A DNA stretch of 64,000 nucleotides from Acidobacteriaceae bacterium KBS 146 (GTDB lineage: Bacteria > Acidobacteriota > Terriglobia > Terriglobales > Acidobacteriaceae). The notes under the pieces are model-generated. The model ran no database searches. It saw only the letters and a program-made list of their open reading frames with translations, and was not told the origin of the DNA. Location: NCBI GenBank assembly GCA_000688615.1, contig JHVA01000001.1, positions 2,542,001-2,606,000 of the forward strand, given 5' to 3'. Both the position numbers and the translations under genes were made by a program. Positions 43,023 to 52,127 of the stretch are shown one piece after another. Position 1 is the first letter of the stretch, and the number at the start of each line of letters is the position of its first letter.

Positions 43023-44354
43023 ATGGCAAAAGTTCTGGTAATTGGCGCAGGTGTAATGGGACTCGCCGCTGCATGGCAGTCTCTTCGCGACGGCCATCAG
43101 GTCGATCTTATCGAGGCCGCCCCGGAGCCGGGGGGCATGGCGGCGCATTTTGACTTCGATGGCGACTCCATCGAACGCTTCTACCACTTCGTCTGCAAGA
43201 CGGACTTCCCGACCTTCGAGTTGCTGCGGGAACTGGGCCTTGAAGACCGTCTGCGCTGGAGACCGACCTCGATGGGGTTCTACACGGACGGCCGACTGCA
43301 TCCCTGGGGAAATCCCGTGGCCCTGCTGCGTCTGCCGAACGCTCCCCTTCTCTCGAAGCTGCGATATGGCCTGTTGGCCTTCGTCAGCACCCGTCGGAAC
43401 AGCTGGGCCGAACTGGAGAATGTGTCTGCGAAGGACTGGATCATTCGCTGGTGCGGCGAAGATGCCTACCGGAGATTCTGGAAGACGCTGCTCGAATTCA
43501 AGTTCTATGAACATGCTGACAATATCTCCGCAGCGTGGATATGGACTCGTATCCGCCGGATCGGGCGTTCGCGGTCAAGCATTATGCAGGAGGAGCTCGG
43601 CTATATCGACGGCGGCTCCCAGACTCTTATCGATGCTCTCGTCCAGGCCATCGAGCAACAAGGCGGTCGCATCCATCTCGGCTCGCCGGTCCAGTTTGTC
43701 ACGACGAAGGACAACGGCGTAACCGGCGCGGAGACTACTTCGCGACACTTCGCAGCCGATCATGTCATTTCCACCTCTCCCACACCCTATGTGGCAGATA
43801 TGATTCCGGATCTGCCTGAAGACTGGAAGGCGCGCTATCGCTCTATCCAGAACATCGGGGTGATCTGTGTCATCTTCAAGCTTCGTCGTCCGGTGACGGA
43901 ACACTTCTGGGTGAACGTCTGCATCCCCGACCTGACGATTCCGGGCGTGGTAGAGCTTACCAATCTGCGGAAAGAGATCGGAAGCTCCATCGTCTATATC
44001 CCGTACTACATGCCGACGACGAACGAGAAGTTCTTCTGGCCCGACGAGCATCTCGTCGCCGAAGGATTCGGCTGCCTGCTACGGCTCAATCCGAATCTGG
44101 CTGCAAGCGACATTCTTGCAACGCGCGTCGCCCGGCTTCGGCACGGCCAGCCGGTGTGCGAACCGGGGTTTGCGTCGAAGATTCCTCCAGTTCAGACACC
44201 CATCCGCGGCCTGCAGGTCGCCGATACCTGTTTTTACTATCCGGAAGATCGTGGCATCGCTGAGAGCGTTCGGCTTGGACGCTCGATGGCCCATAACATT
44301 CCGAGGCCGGCGCATGCAGCAGCGCCCACCCCACATGTGGAGTCGGCCGTTTGA
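43023..44354 (+). CDS. FAD/NAD(P)-dependent amine-oxidase-like oxidoreductase
   Basis: About 443 residues. It opens with the FAD-binding motif VLVIGAGVMGLAAAWQSLRDGHQVDLIEAAPEPGGMA. A C-terminal block with LQVADTCFYYPEDRGIAESVRLGRSMAHNI is typical of the second FAD contact in the flavin amine oxidase / protoporphyrinogen-oxidase-like superfamily. A substrate domain lies between. Comparable genes beside glycosyltransferases modify sugars or lipids, but that is context only. ATG 43023 begins the classical MAKVLVIGAG; an in-frame start at 42996 is possible. The stop overlaps the start of the next gene by TTGA. Confidence 0.78.
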   Translation: MAKVLVIGAGVMGLAAAWQSLRDGHQVDLIEAAPEPGGMAAHFDFDGDSIERFYHFVCKTDFPTFELLRELGLEDRLRWRPTSMGFYTDGRLHPWGNPVALLRLPNAPLLSKLRYGLLAFVSTRRNSWAELENVSAKDWIIRWCGEDAYRRFWKTLLEFKFYEHADNISAAWIWTRIRRIGRSRSSIMQEELGYIDGGSQTLIDALVQAIEQQGGRIHLGSPVQFVTTKDNGVTGAETTSRHFAADHVISTSPTPYVADMIPDLPEDWKARYRSIQNIGVICVIFKLRRPVTEHFWVNVCIPDLTIPGVVELTNLRKEIGSSIVYIPYYMPTTNEKFFWPDEHLVAEGFGCLLRLNPNLAASDILATRVARLRHGQPVCEPGFASKIPPVQTPIRGLQVADTCFYYPEDRGIAESVRLGRSMAHNIPRPAHAAAPTPHVESAV

Positions 44355-46060
44355 TCCGATCCTCTGCAAGCGATGTTTTGCCGCAGGGCCGAAGACGTGA
44401 CATTTACCTGGTTGGCGGACTTTTTGTGCTCGCGCTGCTGGTCCAGGTTATCGGCTTCAAGCGAAATTGCGGACCTTATGACGAGTTCCTCTCGCTGTAT
44501 GGCGCCGATCGCGTCCTGCACGGAGAGATTCCCTATCGGGACTTCTGGACGATGTACGGCCCGGCACAGTTTTACGTGTTGGCCGGCTTCTTCAAAATCT
44601 TCGGGATCAGTGTTCTCTCGGGACGCGTCTATGATGCGATCGTCCGCGCCGGCATCGCCTGCGCGTGCTATCTGCTTGCCCGCCTGCTGACGACTCGCAA
44701 CTGGGCTCTCGCGGCATTTGCCGCTGTCATCCTGTGGCTGACGGGAATCTACTACCCTGCGTACAACTTTCCCGTGTATCCGGCGATGCTTGCCTCTCTG
44801 GTGAGCTGCCTGTTCTTTGCGAGGCATCTCCGCCAGTCTGCCGATCGAAAGCCTCTGTTTCTTGCGGGATTGTTCGTCAGTATCGCAACCATCTTCCGGC
44901 ACGACTCCGGCTTTTACATCTGCTTTGCCGAGCTTCTCATGCTGATCTGGATAAGCCGCACGCGCGAACCCGGAAGAAGACTCCAGCAGATGCTCGGCAA
45001 TCTCGGACGGCGGCTACCTGCCTACTTTGCTGGGGTCTTCCTCATCGCTGGGCCGGTGTATCTCGCGACGTTCCTCAAAGCAGGCCGGCAGAACATCTTC
45101 TACGACCTCCTCTATGTGCCCGGCGTCGTTTATCCGCAGGTTCGGCGCCTGCCTTTCATCACTCCCGAGATACTGCAGCAACTTCACCACCCATTTTCGT
45201 GGGACGGACGCATCGCCATTGAATCTCTCATCGTTCTGCTGCCCATCTTCACGATGGCCGCTGCATCGCTTGCGCTTCTGACCTCGCGCCGCTCCCGAAT
45301 CTTTCCTGCTGTCTGGCAGCGTCAGACCTTCGCCCTCCTGTTTTTGCTGGCCTCCTTGTTTTTTCTAAAGGGCCTCATTCGGGTGGGCCCCGTTCAACAG
45401 ATCCAGAGCATCCTTGTCTGCCTTACCGTGCTCTCTGTTCTCTTTGCGCACCTTCGCGAACTTGCTCGCCCGGTAGTCGCCGCTCTTTACACAACGGCAC
45501 TATTTTTGGGCATCTGCACGATTGCGACGCTTTCCCACATCATGACCTTCGCTCGCGTCAACCTTCACGATGTTATCTTTCCGCAGGCGGCAAACTCTCT
45601 TTACCACCGCTGCCATCTTCCTGAGGGCCTGAGCCGTGCCCGCTGCATGCTCGTCGAGCCCAACGACCTGGCGGCCACTCTGGAGATCGAGCGCAGAAGC
45701 TCTCCCGATCAACCCGTCTACATCGGCAACGGACGGCACGATCGTATCTTCTGGAATGACGTCCGGCTCTACTTCCTCTCCGGCCGCCGCTCGATTACCC
45801 GCTGGTACGATCTCCATCCCGGCGTGCAGACGACGCTTCCAATTCAGAACGAGATCATCGATGCGATGCGCCGCGAAGACCCGCCCGTCATCGTGATTAA
45901 TTCCACCTGGGATGACACCATCGAGCCGAATCAGAGCCGTTTTTCCAGCGGAGTCACCGCTTTGGACGACTACATCCGCTCGCACTATGCTGCTCAGGTC
46001 CGTTACGGAAAGATCGCTATCCTGACGCCAGCGCCTCAAGCTGCAAGGAACCCACACTAA
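44351..46060 (+). CDS. Polytopic membrane protein, probable GT-C-type glycosyltransferase
   Basis: A 569-residue protein with many membrane helices between residues 18 and 410 and a soluble C-terminal part (about 415-565). The first outside loop has the acidic pair PYDEF followed by HGEIPYRDFWTMYGPAQF, as in the GT39/GT83/ArnT-like GT-C enzymes that take sugars from polyprenyl phosphate. The start is TTG at 44351, whose last two bases and the next one make the TGA stop of the previous gene; GGAG lies upstream. The genes are therefore translationally coupled. The sugar and acceptor are unknown, perhaps an envelope glycan. Confidence 0.72.
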   Translation: MIRSSASDVLPQGRRRDIYLVGGLFVLALLVQVIGFKRNCGPYDEFLSLYGADRVLHGEIPYRDFWTMYGPAQFYVLAGFFKIFGISVLSGRVYDAIVRAGIACACYLLARLLTTRNWALAAFAAVILWLTGIYYPAYNFPVYPAMLASLVSCLFFARHLRQSADRKPLFLAGLFVSIATIFRHDSGFYICFAELLMLIWISRTREPGRRLQQMLGNLGRRLPAYFAGVFLIAGPVYLATFLKAGRQNIFYDLLYVPGVVYPQVRRLPFITPEILQQLHHPFSWDGRIAIESLIVLLPIFTMAAASLALLTSRRSRIFPAVWQRQTFALLFLLASLFFLKGLIRVGPVQQIQSILVCLTVLSVLFAHLRELARPVVAALYTTALFLGICTIATLSHIMTFARVNLHDVIFPQAANSLYHRCHLPEGLSRARCMLVEPNDLAATLEIERRSSPDQPVYIGNGRHDRIFWNDVRLYFLSGRRSITRWYDLHPGVQTTLPIQNEIIDAMRREDPPVIVINSTWDDTIEPNQSRFSSGVTALDDYIRSHYAAQVRYGKIAILTPAPQAARNPH

Positions 46061-46075
46061 TCTCGGATACCAATC

Positions 46076-46735
46076 TCAGGCAGCAGGTTCCGTGTGCTCG
46101 AAATAGAGATACTTCCGCCACGCGGCGTCTGCGCTTCCAATCATGCGCATGATGTGGCGTGAGGTATGCAGCGTGAATGGCCGCGGTTCCCGCTTCAGCC
46201 GCATGTCCGTCAGCTCATGGAGCATCTGGTTGCCCTTTCTCCGATTGCAGGAGTGGCAACATGCCACCAGATTCTCCCACGTGGACAGGCCTCCGCGCGA
46301 ACGGGGAACGACATGGTCGAGGGTAAGCTCTGCCGCCGTCAACACAACATCGCAGTACTGGCAGCTATTGCGGTCGCGCAGCAGAATATTCTTTCTCGAC
46401 AGCGCCCTGGTCTGGTGCGGAATCCTTCTGTATTCCAGCAACCGGATAACGCTCGGCATAGGAACTCTCATCCTCGCCGCATGCAACATCTGTCCCTGCT
46501 CTTCTTCCGTTCTTGCGACGCCCTTCAGGACCAGGACCAGCGCTCTTCGCGCACCGCAGATATTAATCGGCTCGTAGGAGGCGTTCAACACCAGAACAGG
46601 AGTCTGCATCGCCGGCTGTCGAAAGACCCCGGCGCGGACCTCCGTGGTCGTTATCACACGGGCCGCGCCCCCGGACGGGTGTCCCGCGTGCCGTTTCCCA
46701 TTCAACCCCTGCTTGCGTTGCTTGCCCGATTGCAT
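46076..46735 (-). CDS. HNH endonuclease
   Basis: A 219-residue protein. An N-terminal segment resembles the conserved bacterial HNH-family opening VLVLNASYEPINICGARRALVLVLKG. It is followed by the zinc/HNH module: C125/C128 (SCQYC), the catalytic LTLDHVVPRSRGG (His141), NLVACCHSC with C160/C163, and the end of the fold NRRKGNQ. Start ATG 46735 has GGAGG at 8 bases; the family often begins near MQTPVLVLN (46609), which would drop about 42 residues of a basic, disordered leader. It lies just downstream of comF on the same strand and is probably in the same operon. Role in repair or restriction is unknown. Confidence 0.82.
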   Translation of the reverse strand: MQSGKQRKQGLNGKRHAGHPSGGAARVITTTEVRAGVFRQPAMQTPVLVLNASYEPINICGARRALVLVLKGVARTEEEQGQMLHAARMRVPMPSVIRLLEYRRIPHQTRALSRKNILLRDRNSCQYCDVVLTAAELTLDHVVPRSRGGLSTWENLVACCHSCNRRKGNQMLHELTDMRLKREPRPFTLHTSRHIMRMIGSADAAWRKYLYFEHTEPAA

Positions 46736-46785
46736 CTTCCTGTCCTCCGGTCGAACACCCTCAGATCTCAAACTCGCGAGCCCAC

Positions 46786-47778
46786 CTACCCCACTACCGC
46801 GTTCTCAACTCTTAGAATTCCGTCCGACGCCGCACTCCAGCGGGCGACCGTCTCCTTCTGTGCACGGGCGACGGTTGCGATCCACACCTTTGCAGCACCG
46901 GCCTGTCGCAACACCCGGGCACACTCCCGCGCGGTGGCTCCAGTCGTGTAGATGTCGTCCACTACAAGCACCTCGCGGCCGCTGATTGCCGCCGGATCCT
47001 TCACCACGAAGGCTCCGCGAAGATTTCGTCTGCGCTCGGTCGAACTCAGCCCGAACTGGCTCTCGGTCTCGCGCACGCGAATCATCGCCTGGTGTGCCGG
47101 CCGCAGGGTCCATCTCGCCTGCGTCTTCAGCGTCCTCAGTGCCTCGTCCGCCAACAGTACCGACTGGTTGTATCCGCGCCGCCGCTGCTTTGTGGGAGAC
47201 AAAGGAACTGCGATGACCACCAGGTCCTGTGCCATGCCGGTAGAGGTCATCCCCTCCATGACACGCGCCAGCAACGCACCTAAGGGGCGCGCCACTGCCT
47301 CCACCCGTTCGTACTTCAGAATCCGGATCGCATCGCGCATGCCATCGGTGTAAACACCCCAGGCGGCGGCTCGCTCAAACTCCGGAGGGGCCATCCGGCA
47401 CGGCGAACAAAAGGCCTGACCACCGTGCATCTGTTGCGTGAATCGGAGGCCATCCATATCCAGGGCCTCACCGCAGAGCGCACAAAGCTCCGCCGTCTGC
47501 TGTCGCAGCGAGTCCACACAGAAATTACAGATAGGAAAAAGCCCAGCGCCCGTCAGCGGCCCCCCACAGACCCTGCAATCGGCTGGAAAGAAAGTTGTTA
47601 CCAGATCGTCGAGAACCGCCCGAACCAGTTGGCCCGGACTCTTGAGCACGCGAGACACAGCGCGCCATTCCTCTACCCCGCCCGGCGGTCCTCCCGGCGG
47701 AGCTCCCTGGGTACTTCCGAGCGAATTGTCTATCCAGCGTTGGCTGAAGACGCACCTCACTCGCAGCAGCGAAATCAA
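46786..47778 (-). CDS. ComF-family protein (phosphoribosyltransferase-like)
   Basis: A 330-residue ComF homologue, used in natural transformation in some bacteria and otherwise of unclear role. Four CxxC-type pairs at the N-terminal side (CRVCGGPL, ICNFC, CALCGEAL, FCSPCR) form the family's zinc finger. The PRPP-binding loop VLVVDDIYTTGATARECARVL is intact near residues 265-285, and RRRGYNQSVLLADEAL is a family block. Start TTG at 47778 is uncertain: GTG codons inside the first 45 residues are possible, and the leader is Gly/Pro-rich. It is divergent from the membrane-protein gene at 47868 and precedes the HNH gene by about 50 bp. Confidence 0.85.
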   Translation of the reverse strand: MISLLRVRCVFSQRWIDNSLGSTQGAPPGGPPGGVEEWRAVSRVLKSPGQLVRAVLDDLVTTFFPADCRVCGGPLTGAGLFPICNFCVDSLRQQTAELCALCGEALDMDGLRFTQQMHGGQAFCSPCRMAPPEFERAAAWGVYTDGMRDAIRILKYERVEAVARPLGALLARVMEGMTSTGMAQDLVVIAVPLSPTKQRRRGYNQSVLLADEALRTLKTQARWTLRPAHQAMIRVRETESQFGLSSTERRRNLRGAFVVKDPAAISGREVLVVDDIYTTGATARECARVLRQAGAAKVWIATVARAQKETVARWSAASDGILRVENAVVG

Positions 47779-47867
47779 TCGTGCCGATGCCCGCAGTATA
47801 GTCCCGTCCTGCTCCCCCTCGTCAAGAATCCTGCACCAGGGCAGGTGCCTGTGCTACACCTGAGACC

Positions 47868-48449
47868 ATGACTCGTGTGCTTACCTGGTGCGCCAAGTGC
47901 CTCTTCCTTTACCTGCTCGTTAGCATGTTGGCCATCAAGTTTGCCTGGATCTTTGTGCTCCCCGTCTGGGCCGTTGCCACCAGACTGCACTGGACGACCA
48001 TCAACCAACCGCTCTTTCTTCTCAACTACTTCCTGCCTATCTTTGCCGTCTCCGGCTTTCTTCTGGGACTGGTTCCATTCGGGCGTCTTGGAAAAGCTGT
48101 CACCGAGCTCGCTCCGGGGATGGCACGCTTTGTCGAGCCGGACCGCGTTCCGGCCATCCTGCTGGCATGGATCCCTGTCGGCATTGCCTTCCTGGTACGT
48201 TTTTTCACCTGGCAGTCACGAAACTCCACCGTGCTGGGCAGCAACAATACGACGGGCCGCGTCGCCCGGTTCTTTGGGAGCCTGAACGTTCAGACCCCAG
48301 CGCTGCTCGACAGTCGCTGGGCACAGGACCGCTTCCTCTTCACCGGCCCGATGCTGTTTCTGATGGCCTGCGCCCTGGCTGTGCTTCTGCGCTACGCCAT
48401 CACCGGCTGGCCTGTTTCGCCTGAAATATCCCCGGATTCCAGCCTTTAA
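47868..48449 (+). CDS. Membrane protein of unknown function
   Basis: A 193-residue inner-membrane protein with about four hydrophobic helices (CLFLYLLVSMLAIKFAWIFV, LLNYFLPIFAVSGFLLGL, LLAWIPVGIAFLVRFF, LFLMACALAVLLRYAI). The loop TWQSRNSTVLGSNNTTGRVARFFG lies between them. No known domain is seen. It is divergent from comF and 95 bp upstream of the OPT transporter gene. Confidence 0.7.
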   Translation: MTRVLTWCAKCLFLYLLVSMLAIKFAWIFVLPVWAVATRLHWTTINQPLFLLNYFLPIFAVSGFLLGLVPFGRLGKAVTELAPGMARFVEPDRVPAILLAWIPVGIAFLVRFFTWQSRNSTVLGSNNTTGRVARFFGSLNVQTPALLDSRWAQDRFLFTGPMLFLMACALAVLLRYAITGWPVSPEISPDSSL

Positions 48450-48544
48450 ATCCAACAACAACCGACGTTCATCTCTACGACGCTGCGCGCCATCGCTGGT
48501 ACACTCAACCAGCCGCAACGCCACGTAGAGCGGACATCCTTACT

Positions 48545-51019
48545 ATGGCGACCACGACCACCAAACCCGTCTTCCAATCCTTCGTACCCTCCACGGAATC
48601 GCGGCCCGAGTTCACCGCGCGCGCCCTGATCCTCGGAGCCATCTTCGGCATCCTCTTCGGAGCCGTTACCGTCTACGTCGGCCTCCGCGCCGGGCTTACC
48701 GTCGCCGCGTCCATTCCCATCTCTGTCTTATCGATCTCGATTCTGCGGGCCTTCGGACGCGCCAGCATCCTCGAAAACAACATCGTCCAGAGCACCGGCA
48801 ACGCCGGCCAGTCCATCGCCTCCGGAGTCATCTTCACCCTCCCCGCACTTATCTTCCTCGGCTTCGACCTTGAATCCTCCCGCATCTTTGCTCTGGCGCT
48901 GTTCGGCGGCTGGCTGGGCGTCCTCTTCATGATTCCGCTCCGTCGGCAGCTCATCGTGCAGGAGCATGGAACGCTCCCATACCCCGAAGGCACTGCCTGC
49001 GCCGATGTCCTCATGGCGGGCGAGCGCGGCGGCAGCTTCGCCAGCCGGGTCTTTCTCGGCCTCGGCCTGGGCGGCATCTATACCCTCTTTCAGAACGAGA
49101 ACCTCTTCAGTCTCTTTCCCTCCACGCCGAACTATTCGCCCAATCTCGGGGAACAACACCTTCTCCGCGGCGGAGCCATCCGCGCCGACGTCACCCCCGA
49201 GTATCTTGGCGTCGGCTACATCATCGGCATGCGCGTCGCCGCTGTCATGCTCGCCGGCGGAGTCTTCTCCTGGCTCGTGCTGATGCCCGCCATCTACTTC
49301 TTCGGCTCTCGTCTCTCCACACCGCTCTACCCCGGCACCACGCTCATTCGCGATATGAGCCCGTCCGATCTGTGGATCACCTACGTCCGCCCCATGGGAG
49401 CAGGCGCCGTCGCCTGCAGCGGTCTTATCACCCTCATGCGGACCGCGCCGACGATCCTTGCCGCTCTGATGGAGGGAGTCCGCTCCATTGGCAAAAACCG
49501 AGGTCGCAAGAATGTGTCGTCCCGACCGGGGCAAAGCGAAGTAGAGGGATCTGCGGTTGCTTACTCCAGCGCTCCTCCGCGAACCGAGCACGACCTCCCC
49601 TGGTCGGTCGTCATCGGCGGCTCCGTCATGCTGATCGTCCTGCTCTGGATCTTCCTTGAATTCAAACCCGTCCCCGGAGCGCAGGTCGGAGCCTTCGCAA
49701 ACCTCGCTGCCGCGCTGCTGGTCGTGCTGTTTGGATTTCTCTTCGTCACCGTCTCGGCGCGCATCGTCGGCATCGTCGGTTCCTCAGCGTCGCCTGTGTC
49801 GGGAATGACGATCGCTACCCTCATGGCGACCGCTGCCATCTTCCTGGTCAAAGGCTGGACCGCACCCGCCTTCGGCGCACTCGCCATTACCGTCGGAGGC
49901 ATCGTCTGCATCGCTGCATCCAACGCGGGCGATACCGCGCAGGACCTCAAGACCGGGTACCTGATCGGAGCCACGCCGTGGAAGCAGCAGCTCGCCATCA
50001 TGATCGGCGTCATTATTTCGGTACTCTCCATCGGTGTCACGCTGAATGGAATGAACAAGGGCCTGGAGAGCTTCCGTCGCATGCCCCGCCCCATGGCGCT
50101 CTCGCTCTCTCATCTTCCCGACGGCGTCCAGAACCAGGGCAACTTTACCCGCGAGCACATCGTTCTCAGCCATACGGATAATCCGAGCACCTCATCGCCC
50201 GCACCGGAGGCGGCCAACGCGGGTACCCAGCGAGCCATTGAGATCACCGACGCCCGCAGCTACATTCTGCTGAACGCCATCGGCTCATCCACCCTCGCCG
50301 ACGGCAAATACCTCTTTAACCCCGCAACCGGGCTGATTGAGATCCAGTGGACGCAGGGCATCGGCAGCGAAAACGCTGCAGCGCCACAAGGGCGCCTGAT
50401 GGCCACCGTCATCAACGGCATCCTCAGCCGCAAGCTTCCCTGGTCGCTGGTGCTGTTGGGAGTTGCGCTCGTCATCATGGTCGAGCTGCTCGGCGTGCGT
50501 TCCCTCACGCTCGCCGTGGGAGCGTACCTCTCCATCGGGACCACGCTCGCCATCTTCGTAGGTGGCGTGATGCGCTGGATGGTCGATCGCGCGGCGCAGA
50601 AGCAATACGAAAAAGACACCGAATCAGAACTTGAGGCGTCACGGAGCCTTTGGGTGAGCGACAGGGAGGCCTGGCTGGCTCAGCATCCCGACTTCAGCCC
50701 GACCAATCCCGCTCATATCGAACTAGCAACCGGGCTGCCTGCTCGAAGCTTCTGCATTCGCGACCCCGAGATGGAATCAGAGATCTCCTCGGGCTCTCTC
50801 TTCGCCTCCGGCCTGATCGCCGCCGGCGGCATCGTCGGCCTGCTCGGGGTAGCGGTTAAACTGTACGAGTCAGCCACCGATCGCACCATTCCCCGATTCA
50901 GCGATCACAATCCACTGCATCATGACTGGGTCAGCGTCCTCATGTTCGCTCTGCTCGCCTATTCCCTCTATTACTTCGCGCGCAAGCCGCTCGACCAACC
51001 CAACGAGGTATCGAAATGA
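48545..51019 (+). CDS. OPT-family oligopeptide/metal-chelate transporter
   Basis: An 824-residue inner-membrane protein with roughly 15 hydrophobic segments. It begins with ARALILGAIFGILFGAVTVYVGLRAGLTVAASIPISVLS, the N-terminal OPT signature, and the NNIVQSTGNAGQSIASGVIFTLP block follows. Bacterial OPT proteins import di- to oligopeptides or metal-peptide complexes by proton symport. A charged cytosolic stretch holds a KNRGRKNVSSRPGQSEVEGS segment. The gene overlaps the DUF2059 gene by 4 bp (ATGA), so both are cotranscribed. Confidence 0.9.
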   Translation: MATTTTKPVFQSFVPSTESRPEFTARALILGAIFGILFGAVTVYVGLRAGLTVAASIPISVLSISILRAFGRASILENNIVQSTGNAGQSIASGVIFTLPALIFLGFDLESSRIFALALFGGWLGVLFMIPLRRQLIVQEHGTLPYPEGTACADVLMAGERGGSFASRVFLGLGLGGIYTLFQNENLFSLFPSTPNYSPNLGEQHLLRGGAIRADVTPEYLGVGYIIGMRVAAVMLAGGVFSWLVLMPAIYFFGSRLSTPLYPGTTLIRDMSPSDLWITYVRPMGAGAVACSGLITLMRTAPTILAALMEGVRSIGKNRGRKNVSSRPGQSEVEGSAVAYSSAPPRTEHDLPWSVVIGGSVMLIVLLWIFLEFKPVPGAQVGAFANLAAALLVVLFGFLFVTVSARIVGIVGSSASPVSGMTIATLMATAAIFLVKGWTAPAFGALAITVGGIVCIAASNAGDTAQDLKTGYLIGATPWKQQLAIMIGVIISVLSIGVTLNGMNKGLESFRRMPRPMALSLSHLPDGVQNQGNFTREHIVLSHTDNPSTSSPAPEAANAGTQRAIEITDARSYILLNAIGSSTLADGKYLFNPATGLIEIQWTQGIGSENAAAPQGRLMATVINGILSRKLPWSLVLLGVALVIMVELLGVRSLTLAVGAYLSIGTTLAIFVGGVMRWMVDRAAQKQYEKDTESELEASRSLWVSDREAWLAQHPDFSPTNPAHIELATGLPARSFCIRDPEMESEISSGSLFASGLIAAGGIVGLLGVAVKLYESATDRTIPRFSDHNPLHHDWVSVLMFALLAYSLYYFARKPLDQPNEVSK

Positions 51020-51576
51020 ACCGTCTCTCCACCGCAGCCCTTCTGCTCTGTTTTACGATCGCGCCATCCCTGCGCGCCGATGATGCCGCCAAACGCGCCA
51101 AGGTCGAAGAGCTTTTGCAGGTCACCAAGGTAAATCAGTTGATGGATCAGATGACCCAACAGATGACCACCCGCATGAAAACTATGGCGGCACAACAGAC
51201 CGCGAATCGAAACGTGAACCCCGTGCAGCAGAAGACGATTGACGACTATATCCAGCAGATCCAGTCCATCACACGCAGCGCGGTCGCCTGGGATAAAGTC
51301 AAAGGCCCCATCACGCAGAACTACGTCGAAACCTATACGGACGAGGAGCTGGACGGCATTATCGCCTTCTACCGCTCACCCGCGGGTCAGGCTCTCATCA
51401 ATAAATCGCCACAGCTGATGGCGAAGACGATGCAACTGGTCCAGACCCAGATGACCGAGGTCGAACCGCAAATCCGGCAAGCGAACGAGGACTTTGCCCG
51501 CAAGATGAAGGAGCTTGGCCCGATCGGACCGCCTGCGACTCCGACGCCTCCAACGAGTCCAGCGGCGAAACCCTGA
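51016..51576 (+). CDS. DUF2059-family periplasmic protein
   Basis: A 186-residue exported helical protein. A signal peptide (LSTAALLLCFTIAPSLRA) precedes a body containing KVEELLQVTKVNQLMDQMTQQM and the family motif DEELDGIIAFYRSPAGQALI, with a Pro/Thr-rich tail (PPATPTPPTSPAAKP). Its role in the family is unknown. The ATG overlaps the OPT transporter stop codon (ATGA), suggesting a linked function at the membrane. Confidence 0.82.
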   Translation: MNRLSTAALLLCFTIAPSLRADDAAKRAKVEELLQVTKVNQLMDQMTQQMTTRMKTMAAQQTANRNVNPVQQKTIDDYIQQIQSITRSAVAWDKVKGPITQNYVETYTDEELDGIIAFYRSPAGQALINKSPQLMAKTMQLVQTQMTEVEPQIRQANEDFARKMKELGPIGPPATPTPPTSPAAKP

Positions 51577-51584
51577 GAGCTCTC

Positions 51585-51989
51585 TTACGTCAGCTTTTCC
51601 CGGCTCAGTTCCTCGTCGCGCTTTTCGATCTGTTCGGATTCCTTCGGTCGAAGGCCTCGCAAGGTATCCAGGAGCCGTCCCGGCTGAAAGGATTCCACGC
51701 GGAAGTCCGCCATCGGGCATGCCGGGCCTCCTGGCGCGCAGATGACGATGATGGGAACGGACGGCTGGACCTGCTTGAAACTGCTGGCCAGCTCTTCTGC
51801 AGACACGTCGTCCATCTCCCCATCCATCACGATGCCGTCCACTGCGGGGAAACGACGAAAGGTTTCCAGAGCCTCAACCCCGCTGTAGGCGGTCAGGACG
51901 TTAAACTTCGCGGTCTCTAGAACTAGTTTGCGGGTTGAAATACTGCCGGGGAATTCGCGATCCACTACAAGGAAGCAGGGCCTCGTCAT
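51585..51989 (-). CDS. Stand-alone receiver-domain protein with altered active site
   Basis: A 134-residue single receiver (CheY-like) domain. It begins FLVVDREFPGSISTRKLVLE, with one of the usual two acidic residues kept. VDGIVMDGEMDDVSAEEL holds the predicted phospho-Asp. PIIVICAPGG stands where the Thr/Ser position would be, and RVESFQPGRLLDTL stands where the conserved KPF is expected, lacking its Lys. It may be a degenerate receiver that signals without normal phosphorylation. No output domain or neighbouring kinase is seen; the tail is charged (EKRDEELSREKL). Confidence 0.72.
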   Translation of the reverse strand: MTRPCFLVVDREFPGSISTRKLVLETAKFNVLTAYSGVEALETFRRFPAVDGIVMDGEMDDVSAEELASSFKQVQPSVPIIVICAPGGPACPMADFRVESFQPGRLLDTLRGLRPKESEQIEKRDEELSREKLT

Positions 51990-52127
51990 CTATAAATTAT
52001 CCTCTGCCGTATCTCTTTTGGCTACCGGATGGAGACGATCTTCCCCGGCAATCCTGAGCTCGCGGGGATTTTTTCAAAAAGGAAACAGTTTCTGGTCCTA
52101 CCAATTCTCTGCTAGCATAGCTGCGCC

